The position numbers and the translations under genes are program-made. Under the pieces are notes generated by a model, which was not told the DNA's origin, did not search any database, and worked only from the letters and a program-made list of their open reading frames with translations. Shown one piece after another: positions 1-7,593 of a DNA stretch of 15,557 nucleotides. The stretch is from an uncultured bacterium (GTDB lineage Bacteria > Planctomycetota > Uabimicrobiia > Uabimicrobiales > JABWCH01). The stretch lies in the NCBI GenBank assembly GCA_938003875.1, contig CALKWO010000028.1, positions 1-15,557 of the forward strand, read 5' to 3'. Within the stretch, counting starts at the first letter, position 1. Each line of letters starts with the position of its first letter.

Positions 1-8
1 TTCGAATT

Positions 9-575
9 TTGGAATTCGTTCAACCGATCCGAGACAAGAAAAAAATCGATGCCATCAAAAAAATTCTCAGGGGAAGTAATCTACGCGACTACTGTCTATT
101 TGTGCTGGGAATCAATTCTGGTTTGAGAATCAGTGATTTATTGAAGTTACGAATATCCGACGTGGTTGATGACAAAGGCAAAGTACAAAATCGAATTATG
201 ACCAGAGAGAAGAAAACTGGCAAAGGGAAAAATTTTCCAGTTAGCGATACGTCACGAAAGGCAATCGAGGAATACTTGGGTTCTCGAAAATATGAATCAG
301 AGGAGCCATTATTCATTTCCAGGAAAGGGAAGGACTTTCTCAAAAGACAGCGAGCATACAGAATCATCAACGAAGCGGCAAGATCCGTAGGAATCAAGGA
401 AAAGATTGGTACCCATACCCTACGAAAAACCTTTGGCTACCACGCTTACCAAGCAGGGAAAGACATTACCCTCATCCAAAAGCTTTTCAATCATTCGTGT
501 CCCAAGGTAACGCTATCTTATATCGGCATTACTCAGGACGATCTGGATGATGTGTATTTGAATCTCAATCTGTGA
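9..575 (+). CDS. Tyrosine recombinase/integrase, catalytic-domain-only (5' end may lie outside the window)
   Basis: Site-specific DNA recombinase of the phage integrase family. Reading from the TTG at 9, the catalytic set is visible: Arg40 in SGLRISDL, His136 and Arg139 in HTLRKTFGYH, His162 in FNHS, and nucleophile Tyr171 nine residues later, with a basic KTGKGK stretch (69-74) where the beta-hairpin lysine belongs. At about 188 residues it lacks the separate N-terminal core-binding domain of full integrases. The frame is open to the left edge, so the true start could be upstream; TTG at 9 is the first in-window candidate and places MEFVQPIRDK at the N-terminus, which suits this short recombinase type. 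It ends just before the TcmP gene in the same direction, so the two may be co-transcribed. It probably mobilises or once mobilised the cargo to its right. Family assignment is firm; the start is uncertain. Confidence 0.9.
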   Translation: MEFVQPIRDKKKIDAIKKILRGSNLRDYCLFVLGINSGLRISDLLKLRISDVVDDKGKVQNRIMTREKKTGKGKNFPVSDTSRKAIEEYLGSRKYESEEPLFISRKGKDFLKRQRAYRIINEAARSVGIKEKIGTHTLRKTFGYHAYQAGKDITLIQKLFNHSCPKVTLSYIGITQDDLDDVYLNLNL

Positions 576-604
576 TCTTTATTAAAGTTGCAAGGAAGGG
601 TATC

Positions 605-1492
605 ATGGGAAATAAAATAGAAAATTTTGGTGGAGATTGGACTCGTATAAAGCTAGAATGTTTACGACAATATCTAAAAGCTTATACAACTGCTCTAAAT
701 AAAAAATTCAAATTGTATTATGTTGATGCATTCGCTGGAACTGGATATGTAAAAGCCAAACAATGTGAGCATTGCGGACTTTTATTTCCTGAATTATCAG
801 AGGGAGAAGGCAAACAGTTCATTGATGGATCAGCCAAGATTGCCTTACAAACAAATCCGGCTTTTCAGAAGTATTTTTTTATAGAAAACAATCCTGAAAA
901 TTTTCAAAAGCTCCAACTCCTTAAGCTGGAATTCCCAAACTTGGCAAATGAGATTATCATAGAAAATAGTGAAGCAAATGAATATCTACAAGAATTTTGT
1001 AGAAGAGACTGGAAAAATTGTAGAGCAATAATTTTTTTAGATCCTTACGGTATGCAGGTTAATTGGGAAACTATAGAAACTATTGCAAAAACTCAAGCAA
1101 TTGATGTATGGTGGCTTTTTCCTCTCGGAGTTGCTGTAAATCGTTTGCTAAAGCGAGACGGAAAAATCATAGAAAAATGCCGAGAAACTTTGAACAGAAT
1201 GTTTGGGACGACTGATTGGTATAATGCTTTTTATCAAGTGGAAAATCGTGAAAAACAGGGATGCTTTTGGGAAGAAGACGAAGAAAGTTTCGTAAAAATA
1301 GCGAACTTTACTACAATAAAAGAATATTCTATAAAAAGATTAGAAACTATATTTGCTGGAGTATCAAACAAAGCAAAAGAATTATATAATTCATCAAAGA
1401 ATCCTCTTTATCTATTGATATTTGCAGCATCAAGTCCTACAGGAGCTCCTATTGCACTGAGAATAGCAAATCATATTTTGGAGCATATCTAA
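605..1492 (+). CDS. tcmP: Three-Cys-motif partner protein TcmP
   Basis: TcmP-family protein of about 295 residues. Recognisable motifs are YVDAFAGTG (39-47), which looks like the SAM-binding loop of a class I methyltransferase, an acidic FIEN (92-95) at the end of the next strand, and FLDPYGM (144-150), resembling the catalytic DPPY/NPPY region of DNA methylases. A Rossmann-type methyltransferase-like fold is therefore likely, but the substrate is unknown. The family is named for its habit of sitting next to three-Cys-motif (Gp37/Gp68, DUF5131) proteins, and that partner starts here in the overlap TAATG. I chose ATG 605 because AAGGAAGGG lies just upstream; a GTG at 572 overlapping the recombinase stop would add 11 residues. 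Base composition is strikingly AT-rich (the 60 bases from 1321 contain only 15 G+C), unlike the ATPase genes downstream, which suggests a separate origin. Confidence 0.88.
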   Translation: MGNKIENFGGDWTRIKLECLRQYLKAYTTALNKKFKLYYVDAFAGTGYVKAKQCEHCGLLFPELSEGEGKQFIDGSAKIALQTNPAFQKYFFIENNPENFQKLQLLKLEFPNLANEIIIENSEANEYLQEFCRRDWKNCRAIIFLDPYGMQVNWETIETIAKTQAIDVWWLFPLGVAVNRLLKRDGKIIEKCRETLNRMFGTTDWYNAFYQVENREKQGCFWEEDEESFVKIANFTTIKEYSIKRLETIFAGVSNKAKELYNSSKNPLYLLIFAASSPTGAPIALRIANHILEHI

Positions 1493-2208
1493 TGAAAAAA
1501 ACTAAAATTGAATGGACAGAGTCTACATGGAACCCTATTACCGGATGTACAAAAATAAGCCCTGGTTGCCAAAATTGCTATGCAGAACGTATGGCTATTC
1601 GACTAAAAGCTATGGGGGTAGCTAATTACAAAAATGGATTTCAAGTCTGTTGTCATGAGCATGAAATTATAAAGCCCCTCTCTTGGAAAACACCCCAAAT
1701 AATCTTTGTAAATTCTATGAGTGATATATTTCACAAAAATGTTCCCTTTGATTTTATCCAAAAAATCTTTGAAGTGATGAAGCAAGCAAATTGGCATATA
1801 TTCCAAATATTAACAAAACGCTCCGACAGATTGTTGCAGTTAGATCATAAAATTAACTGGCCTTCGAATGTGTGGATGGGAGTAAGTGTGGAAAACCAAG
1901 GATGGATAAAAAGAATTGAACATTTACAGAAAACACAAGCAGAAATTAAATTTTTATCATTGGAACCTCTTCTTGGCCCACTGCCAGACCTTAATCTCCA
2001 CGGTATAGATTGGATAATAGTCGGAGGGGAATCAGGCCCCAAGTCAAGACCTATAAAAAAAGAATGGGTACTCGATATTATGTCGCAATGCCAAACCGCT
2101 AATATTCCTTTCTTCTTCAAACAGTGGGGAGGAACTAACAAAAAGAAGGCAGGGAGGGTTTTAGAAGGGAAAATATGGGATCAATTGCCAAGAATAGCGA
2201 TCTTATAG
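1492..2208 (+). CDS. Three-Cys-motif protein, DUF5131 / phage Gp37/Gp68 family
   Basis: Member of the DUF5131 (Gp37/Gp68) family, the usual partner of TcmP. The N-terminus has the family cysteine motif C19-x6-C26-x2-C29 in ITGCTKISPGCQNCYAER, spacing that could hold an iron-sulfur cluster in a radical-SAM-like way although it is not the classic CxxxCxxC. Further family blocks are FVNSMSDIFH (72-81), LTKR (107-110), GVSVEN (130-135), SLEPLLGPL (156-164), GGESG (178-182) and FKQWGG (209-214). At 238 residues it is full length. Its ATG overlaps the tcmP stop by one base, so translation is coupled and the two proteins probably work together. The biochemical reaction is not established to my knowledge; modification of nucleic acid or another macromolecule is a guess from the methyltransferase-like partner. 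Like tcmP it is AT-rich. Confidence 0.9.
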   Translation: MKKTKIEWTESTWNPITGCTKISPGCQNCYAERMAIRLKAMGVANYKNGFQVCCHEHEIIKPLSWKTPQIIFVNSMSDIFHKNVPFDFIQKIFEVMKQANWHIFQILTKRSDRLLQLDHKINWPSNVWMGVSVENQGWIKRIEHLQKTQAEIKFLSLEPLLGPLPDLNLHGIDWIIVGGESGPKSRPIKKEWVLDIMSQCQTANIPFFFKQWGGTNKKKAGRVLEGKIWDQLPRIAIL

Positions 2209-2253
2209 TTAATTCGCACTATCTCTTTTTTGCTGTTTTAAATTGGAGAAAAT

Positions 2254-3024
2254 ATGAGATGGAGACGAGATTGGCCGGAGAGAGAGCCAAGACCAAAGGT
2301 GCAGAGTCTTTCCAAGGAACAAAAAGATCAAATTTTAGGAATATTGAAAGCAGGGATTGATTCGTCCCCAGTTTTATCTGCGCTCAACATTCGAGCGAGA
2401 TGTCTTCGTGGCCGCTTTTACATTGAGCGATTGTGGCCTGAATCCAGCGAGGAAGAATCGGACATAGAAATTATAGGAAGAATTACGCCTCTTGCCGAAC
2501 CCCAAAATGTCTTGTTACTTGAAGTAGAGAAAAGTCAAAACAACTGGTATGAAATAAAGAGAGGAACGGCTGAAGAAATTATAGAAATTATTGCAAACGA
2601 CACAAAGGGAACATTTCATGGACTTGGAGCTTTAGATAAGAGCCTGCGCAAAAGAAGGGGAGTAAAACGTCTTAACGTAGAAATGCAAAAGAACTTTCAA
2701 TTTGTTTATGCGAAAACTGGGAAAGTGTGTACGGCTCAGGAAGCCCTGTTTCATTTTTTCAACGTTCCGATAGATGTAATTGCTGAACCAAGTGATTGGT
2801 ATGTCTACCATCGTAAACCTCGAATAGTTGAGGTCAGTGAGGATCACACAAAAATTTTAGTTGATTTTGCAGCGATGGACATGTATGGTGCAACTTTCGG
2901 CGGAACTTGTTTATATGCCATGATCAAGGGCAAATGGGATGCATATAAAATTAAGCCAAACCAAAGTGAGAATATCGCAGCATGTTTAGCTTGGCTGGAG
3001 AAGCGTAAAGGGAAGGATTGGTAA
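2254..3024 (+). CDS. Hypothetical protein of 256 residues between the TcmP pair and the first ATPase
   Basis: I do not recognise this protein. It is soluble-looking, without signal peptide or membrane span. It begins very basic and Trp/Arg-rich (MRWRRDWPEREPRPK), has a likely helix at 20-35 and a mixed alpha/beta body. Notable stretches are WPESSEEESDIEII (61-74), the aromatic DWYVYHRKPR (181-190) and the glycine-rich MYGATFGGTC (210-219). No nuclease, ATPase or zinc motif stands out. The ATG at 2254 follows GGAG in AATTGGAGAAAAT with good spacing. It lies 45 bases after the DUF5131 gene and 10 bases before the ATPase gene, so it is probably read with the ATPase/DUF4276 pair and may be an accessory or sensor component of that module. 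The function is open. Confidence 0.8.
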   Translation: MRWRRDWPEREPRPKVQSLSKEQKDQILGILKAGIDSSPVLSALNIRARCLRGRFYIERLWPESSEEESDIEIIGRITPLAEPQNVLLLEVEKSQNNWYEIKRGTAEEIIEIIANDTKGTFHGLGALDKSLRKRRGVKRLNVEMQKNFQFVYAKTGKVCTAQEALFHFFNVPIDVIAEPSDWYVYHRKPRIVEVSEDHTKILVDFAAMDMYGATFGGTCLYAMIKGKWDAYKIKPNQSENIAACLAWLEKRKGKDW

Positions 3025-3034
3025 GGGAGTCACT

Positions 3035-4126
3035 ATGGGGATAATCCAAACTTTGTCTATTAAGGGCTTCAAATCGATTCAGAAGATGGGCTCGTTCCTT
3101 TTGAGTGATTTGAACGTATTGATTGGTGCCAACGGCTCCGGTAAAAGCAACTTTGTAGCTTATTTTCGTATGTTGCACGAGCTGGTAGAACAGCGATTGC
3201 AGGTATGGACATCCAAGCAAGGAGGTGCTGATCGTATTTTAACTTTCGGGGTGAAAGAAACTGCCCGGATCGAATCCAGTATCCGATTCGGGGCTAATGG
3301 CTACGATATTGTATTGGAACCCACGCCCGAAGGCGGATTCACTTTCTCCAAAGAAGCAATCTATTTTGACAGGTCTATGTGGCAAGAGATTGGCACAGGC
3401 CATAAAGAATCCCGGCTCAAAAAAGAAGCCGAGAGTGGCAAGTCAAGTGAGATTGCAGCTTATTGTTACAATTTAATCTCACACTGGAAAGTGTTCCATT
3501 TTCATGATACCAGCGACACTTCCGGGGTTAAAAGATTAGGTTCACTTCATGATAATGAATATTTGCGTCCAGATGCTTCGAATCTGGCAGCCTTTTTGTA
3601 CAGGATGGCCACTGAACACCCAGATAATTACCAGCAAATCCGTAAAACGATCCGGCTGGCAATTCCATTTTTTGATGATTTTGTCCTCAAGCCACAAAAA
3701 TTGCCTACGGAAGAACAACAAATAAGGCTGCTTTGGCGGCAAAAGGATAGCGATTATATATTATGGCCAAGCCAACTGTCTGATGGCTCCATTCGGTTCA
3801 TTTGTCTGGCAACTGCGTTACTGCAACCTTTACCACCGTCCACTATAATTATTGACGAACCGGAGCTTGGTCTGCATCCTTACGCTATCACACTGCTGGG
3901 GTCGCTACTGCGTTCTTCGTCTGAGCGAATGCAAATCATTGTTTCCACTCAATCGGTGCCTCTGGTTAACGAGTTTTCCATTGATGATCTGGTTGTTGTT
4001 GAGCGAGAGCAAGGTGCCACTGTCTTTAAGCGACTTGCAGAAAAAGATTTTGCGATCTGGCTTGAAGAGTACTCAGTTGGCGAACTTTGGGAAAAGAATA
4101 TTTTGGGCGGGAGGCCACGAAAATGA
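3035..4126 (+). CDS. AAA family ATPase, COG4637/OLD-RecF-like (pair 1)
   Basis: SMC/RecF-type ABC ATPase of the COG4637 kind found with DUF4276 partners. The N-terminal strand (IIQTLSIKGFKSI) leads into Walker A GANGSGKS (31-38). The central insertion (about 60-230) has no recognisable domain. The ABC-type signature is LSDGSIRF (248-255), and Walker B with the catalytic glutamate is IIIDEPELGLHP (271-282). The usual switch histidine position reads Gln306 in STQS, a replacement I associate with this subgroup. At 363 residues it has no fused TOPRIM or nuclease domain; the effector appears to be the separate DUF4276 protein, whose start overlaps this stop as ATGA. GGGAG precedes the ATG. By analogy with AriA of PARIS and AbiLi/RloA, it probably acts as a cytosolic sensor/scaffold in phage defence; that role is inferred. 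Its base composition is much less AT-rich (29 G+C in the 60 bases from 3841) than tcmP. Confidence 0.9.
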   Translation: MGIIQTLSIKGFKSIQKMGSFLLSDLNVLIGANGSGKSNFVAYFRMLHELVEQRLQVWTSKQGGADRILTFGVKETARIESSIRFGANGYDIVLEPTPEGGFTFSKEAIYFDRSMWQEIGTGHKESRLKKEAESGKSSEIAAYCYNLISHWKVFHFHDTSDTSGVKRLGSLHDNEYLRPDASNLAAFLYRMATEHPDNYQQIRKTIRLAIPFFDDFVLKPQKLPTEEQQIRLLWRQKDSDYILWPSQLSDGSIRFICLATALLQPLPPSTIIIDEPELGLHPYAITLLGSLLRSSSERMQIIVSTQSVPLVNEFSIDDLVVVEREQGATVFKRLAEKDFAIWLEEYSVGELWEKNILGGRPRK

Positions 4127-4788
4127 TGCGAGTACATGTGATTTGCGAAGGACTGACCGAGGAAATATTCGTCAACGAGGTACTGTCCGATTTCTTTAAT
4201 CCCAAAGGAATTTACTTATACCCCTCGCTTGTTGGCAAGCCTGGCCACAAAGGCGGCAATCTCAAATTGGAGCGGCTATTGACCGATCTACGAGGCCGGC
4301 TGTTGTCCGATCAAAATGCTTATTGTACCACTTTTTTTGACTTTTACGGATTGGCACCAGACTTCCCTGGCAAAGTCGAAGCTATCGAAAAAGCAAGCAG
4401 TACCGAAAAATCTGCGTGCGTGTTGAATGCATTTTCCAATGTACTCAGGATAAAGCTTGGAGAAACCCCATTACACCGTTTCATTCCCTATGTCCAGATG
4501 TATGAATTTGAAGGGCTTTTGTTCAGTGATCCCATAGCATTTGCTCAAGGAATAAACCAAAAAAGATTGATAAACGCTTTTCAAGAAATTCGTAATAAAT
4601 TCAAGTCACCAGAAGAGATTAACGACAGCAGCGATACCGCCCCAAGCAAACGCATCAAAGCCCTTTTCTCTGAGTACGATAAACCTGTGCATGGTTCGCT
4701 GGCAGCCCTCCAAATAGGGCTGAGCGTGATTCGCCAAGAATGCCCGTTGTTTGATGGCTGGCTAAAACGCATCGAAGCACTCCAGTAA
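4123..4788 (+). CDS. DUF4276 family protein, TOPRIM-like (pair 1)
   Basis: Classic DUF4276 protein of about 221 residues, the standard partner of COG4637 ATPases. Family marks are the first strand plus acidic residue VICEGLTEE (Glu9, Glu13), the second acidic strand FFDFYGL (Asp73), and YEFEGLLFSD (127-136). This order of a glutamate after strand 1 and acidic residues after a later strand resembles a TOPRIM fold, so a metal-dependent nuclease activity is plausible but inferred. GGGAGG at 4109-4114 precedes ATG 4123, which overlaps the ATPase stop by four bases; a second ATG at 4126 would remove one residue. Overlap implies coupled translation and a stable complex with the ATPase. It differs from the two DUF4276-like proteins downstream, which use a DxD motif and share a C-terminal block absent here. 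Confidence 0.88.
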   Translation: MMRVHVICEGLTEEIFVNEVLSDFFNPKGIYLYPSLVGKPGHKGGNLKLERLLTDLRGRLLSDQNAYCTTFFDFYGLAPDFPGKVEAIEKASSTEKSACVLNAFSNVLRIKLGETPLHRFIPYVQMYEFEGLLFSDPIAFAQGINQKRLINAFQEIRNKFKSPEEINDSSDTAPSKRIKALFSEYDKPVHGSLAALQIGLSVIRQECPLFDGWLKRIEALQ

Positions 4789-4990
4789 GTAGGCAGCGGT
4801 TGTGAATAGGCTCTTTCAAGAAGAAGCCTTCAACTTTATCCAGGTTGCATATCAAACAAGAGGAAGGGAATTACGGGCTTTTAATCCTTACCGAAGCTCC
4901 AGATGATATAAAGGAGATGTATCGGAAGGTGCTGGTTAGAAGTATTTTCTAGAACAGCACTAAAACCAAGATAAGAATAAGAGGAAGAAT
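4789..4990 (+). other. Gap between modules with a possible decayed coding remnant
   Basis: This 202-base stretch separates the first ATPase/DUF4276 pair from the second. No intact gene is visible. Two overlapping frames look protein-like: one from GTG 4802 reads NRLFQEEAFNFIQVAY and stops near 4906, and another from TTG 4845 reads EGNYGLLILTEAPDDIKEMY and stops near 4951. Together they suggest a short gene broken by a frameshift or the fused ends of a deletion. A weak extended -10-like TGATATAAA lies near 4898-4906 without a -35. AGAGGAAG at 4980-4987 is the ribosome site for the next ATPase. I see no convincing terminator hairpin. Confidence 0.3.
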
Positions 4991-6217
4991 ATGCCTATCA
5001 TAGAAGGCTTTCGCATACAAAACTATAAAGTACTTCAAGATATTACCATCGGGAAATTATGGAATCAAAGAGAGTCAAAGCCGTTAACGCCACTCACCGT
5101 AGTTATTGGGAAAAATGGCGTTGGCAAAAGCACGCTTTTTGATGCGTTTGGCTTTCTCTCTGATTGTCTGGCAGTAGGAGTAGAAGAAGCGTGCGACCTG
5201 AAACAGCGCGGAGGATTCCGGCGTTTGTTGTCGGCCGGATCTCATGAGACGATTCGCTTTGAAATATATTACCGAGAAAGTAGTAAAGAGCGACCGATTA
5301 CTTATGAGCTAGCCATTGGCTTAGACTCAGAAGCACGGCCATATGTTATGGAAGAGAAACTGCGACAATGGCGCAAGAAACAGAATACTTCCAAAGGGCA
5401 GCCCTATCTGTTTCTTAAGTTAGAAGATGGCAACGGATATGCCTGGTCTGGAGAAGAGAGTTTCGAAGGAGAAAACAGTAATCGCGTTTCCGTGCAACTT
5501 ACAGATCGTCGCAAACTGGCGATCGCTACCTTGGGCAGCCTCCAGGAACATCCCCGAATTGCCCAATTTCGCGATTTTATAGAAAAGTGGTATCTCTGCT
5601 ATTTTCATCCGGACGCCGCTCGTACTTTGCCTATCGCTGGTCCGCAAAAGCATCTTAACATACATGGAGATAATTTGGGCAATGTGGTACAATACATGGA
5701 ACGAGAGCATAAGGAGCAATTTGAGCATATTCTGTGTGAGATAGCACGAAAAATCCCAGGTATCTATAAAATTGAAACCAAACGTACAGATGATGGAAGG
5801 TTACTGTTGCGTTTCAACGACCGCGGCTTCCAAGACCCCTTTTATGCCCAACAGATGTCTGATGGTACACTCAAACTCTTTGCATACATGCTCCTTTTAG
5901 AAGACCCGGCACCGGCGCCCTTCATCTGCATAGAAGAACCGGAAAATGGTCTGTATCACAAGTTATTAGAAACGCTAGCCGCTGAATTCCGCAAGCATGC
6001 TACTGGCAAAGGCAATGCGCCGCAAATTTTCGTTACCACCCATCAGCCTTATTTCGTAGATGCCCTTGCGACAGAAGAGGTCTGGGTATTAGAAAAAAAA
6101 CAAGATGGATTTGCCAGCATTAAAAGAGTCAGTGCCGATCCCGTAGTAAAAGCAATGGTGGAAGAAGGATTGCCATTAGGAAGCCTCTGGTACAGTGATT
6201 ATTTGGATGCGAGGTAG
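4991..6217 (+). CDS. AAA family ATPase, RecF/OLD-like (pair 2)
   Basis: SMC/RecF-type ATPase of 408 residues and first gene of a compact six-gene run. Walker A is GKNGVGKS (40-47), the signature MSDGTLKL (289-296), Walker B FICIEEPENGL (311-321), and the switch histidine His351 in TTHQP. Between them is a long insertion with the blocks DLKQRGGFRRLL (69-80), EHPRIAQFRDFIEKWY (186-201) and HGDNLGNVVQYM (225-236). The same blocks recur in recognisable form in the ATPase at 8607, showing the two are paralogues; the ATPase at 3035 is much more distant. In this copy the usual HP after ENGL reads YH. Its DUF4276-like partner starts three bases after the stop, so the pair is translated together. Expected role: ATP-dependent sensor or regulator of that partner, by analogy with ATPase/TOPRIM defence pairs; the trigger is unknown. 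Confidence 0.9.
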   Translation: MPIIEGFRIQNYKVLQDITIGKLWNQRESKPLTPLTVVIGKNGVGKSTLFDAFGFLSDCLAVGVEEACDLKQRGGFRRLLSAGSHETIRFEIYYRESSKERPITYELAIGLDSEARPYVMEEKLRQWRKKQNTSKGQPYLFLKLEDGNGYAWSGEESFEGENSNRVSVQLTDRRKLAIATLGSLQEHPRIAQFRDFIEKWYLCYFHPDAARTLPIAGPQKHLNIHGDNLGNVVQYMEREHKEQFEHILCEIARKIPGIYKIETKRTDDGRLLLRFNDRGFQDPFYAQQMSDGTLKLFAYMLLLEDPAPAPFICIEEPENGLYHKLLETLAAEFRKHATGKGNAPQIFVTTHQPYFVDALATEEVWVLEKKQDGFASIKRVSADPVVKAMVEEGLPLGSLWYSDYLDAR

Positions 6218-6220
6218 ACA

Positions 6221-6868
6221 ATGCACTTTGAAATACTGGTTGAGGATGATTCTGGAAAGATCGCCCTGGATGTGTTAATCCCGAAAATTTTGGAAGTGAG
6301 CAAACACACATACAAAATAATCTCTTACAAAGGAATTGGACGGCTACCCAAAGATCTTCGAGGTAAGACTGATCCACAAAAACGGGTATTGCTGGATCGC
6401 CTTCCCAAAATATTGGCAGGCTATGGTAAAAGTTTACCTCCTGATGCAGCCGTAATCGTTGTGGTTGATTTGGACAAAAAAAATTGCAAAGATTTCAAAC
6501 AAGAATTGCTCTCCATCCTGGACAACTGTAAACCGAAACCACAAACTTTATTTCGCATCGCTATCGAAGAAGGAGAAGCTTGGTTACTGGGGGATAAAAA
6601 GGCAGTGCTGGCTGCCTATCCTAAAGCCAAAAATAAAATTTTAGATACCTATGTCCAAGACTCTATTTGCGATACTTGGGAAAAACTGGCAGAAGCTGTC
6701 TATCCAGGAGGAATACGTGTACTAAAAGATTTAGGCTACCCCCAGATCGGCATAGCAAAATCCGAATGGAGCCAGAGAATAGCTCCTCACATAGATGTTG
6801 AGAAAAACAAATCGAAAAGTTTTCAGGTCTTTAGAGATGGCCTGCGCAAACTGGCAGATCAGCTATAA
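6221..6868 (+). CDS. DUF4276-like, TOPRIM-like partner protein (pair 2)
   Basis: Protein of 215 residues, partner of the preceding ATPase. It opens with MHFEILVEDDS, placing Glu8 after the first strand. A second acidic strand, VIVVVDLDKKNC, gives Asp83 and Asp85 in a DxD arrangement, and a third conserved patch is RIAIEEGEAWLLGD (112-125). The C-terminus has NKSKSFQVFRDGLRKL (196-211). The order E...DxD is what a TOPRIM-type metal site would show, so a nuclease-type effector is a reasonable inference. The same four blocks occur in the protein at 9832, so the two are paralogues; the DUF4276 protein at 4123 has only a looser resemblance. GAGG just before the ATG serves as ribosome site, and the three-base gap to the ATPase stop implies coupling. 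Confidence 0.85.
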   Translation: MHFEILVEDDSGKIALDVLIPKILEVSKHTYKIISYKGIGRLPKDLRGKTDPQKRVLLDRLPKILAGYGKSLPPDAAVIVVVDLDKKNCKDFKQELLSILDNCKPKPQTLFRIAIEEGEAWLLGDKKAVLAAYPKAKNKILDTYVQDSICDTWEKLAEAVYPGGIRVLKDLGYPQIGIAKSEWSQRIAPHIDVEKNKSKSFQVFRDGLRKLADQL

Positions 6869-6944
6869 CAGACTTTCCTCAAAGGCTATAAGAACAATTT
6901 ACGCCGTTACAATGCCAAATATAAATAAGGAGAATCAAAATATA

Positions 6945-7547
6945 ATGGAAAAACCTGACATAGAATCTCTCCAGAAAACCATCAAAAAAAACTGGAATCA
7001 CACACCGAGTGCTAAAGCGCAAAGCTATGTCGGACAATTCTTTGATCGCGCACTTTATCCTGATAAGATTGTGGCTAGAGTAGATGGTAATTATGGAGTA
7101 TATCGTGTATCTATCGAAATTCATAACAAAATCGTTAAATCTGCATGTAGTTGCTATATCGGAAAACATGGTTATTGCCACCATTGCCATGCCCTCGCGC
7201 TAACATTTCTAAATAATCCCGATAGTTTTCAATTTGTGGAAGAGCCAAAATTACAAAAAATCAAGGGACTCGAAGATATTCATTCATTTCTAACAGCAAA
7301 GACTCTCGAAATTCTTCTCAAAGAGCTAAAAGATAAAGGCATTTCACAAAAAGATTTTGCTGAAAGCATCGGAATGAGTTCACGCCATCTTACTTCTATC
7401 AAATCTTCTGAACTAAGAAATAGATATTATAATGAACTAGGAGCTACAAAGTTAGCATGTTTATGGGTTTTGGAGCATTGTAAACAACCAAAGGAATCTC
7501 TTGAAAAAGAGAAAAAAACAAAAAAACGAAGCATGCCCAAAAGATAG
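6945..7547 (+). CDS. SWIM zinc-finger protein with C-terminal helix-turn-helix
   Basis: A 200-residue protein. The SWIM zinc finger CxC-x7-CxH is formed by Cys68, Cys70, Cys78 and His80 inside SACSCYIGKHGYCHHCHAL; Cys81 and His82 follow and could be alternative ligands. SWIM fingers bind DNA or protein and are often met in nuclease, helicase and transposase contexts. After a linker, residues 118-180 look like a Cro/XRE-type helix-turn-helix (KELKDKGISQKDFAESIGMS, then SSRHLTSIKSSELRNRYY). The tail is strongly basic (EKEKKTKKRSMPKR). I chose ATG 6945 because AAGGAG lies upstream at 6927-6932, with a rather long 12-base spacer; ATG 6912 would add 11 residues. It sits 76 bases after the DUF4276-like gene and could be the cassette's DNA-binding regulator or target-recognition part. 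The fold calls are good; the role is inference. Confidence 0.8.
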   Translation: MEKPDIESLQKTIKKNWNHTPSAKAQSYVGQFFDRALYPDKIVARVDGNYGVYRVSIEIHNKIVKSACSCYIGKHGYCHHCHALALTFLNNPDSFQFVEEPKLQKIKGLEDIHSFLTAKTLEILLKELKDKGISQKDFAESIGMSSRHLTSIKSSELRNRYYNELGATKLACLWVLEHCKQPKESLEKEKKTKKRSMPKR

Positions 7548-7593
7548 ACTTAGAAACATAAGCTTTTTATTGAGAATAGAAAGAGATGAAAAT

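Noticed and set aside
3..18. Inverted repeat CGAATT-TTGG-AATTCG at the left edge as an attachment core
   Set aside because: Arms are only six bases, and the right end shares no more than GGAATTC; too short to support a paired site.
4352..4370. TTGGCACCAGACTTCCC resembling a sigma-54 -24/-12 promoter
   Set aside because: The -12 GC element is missing and the site is inside the DUF4276 coding region.
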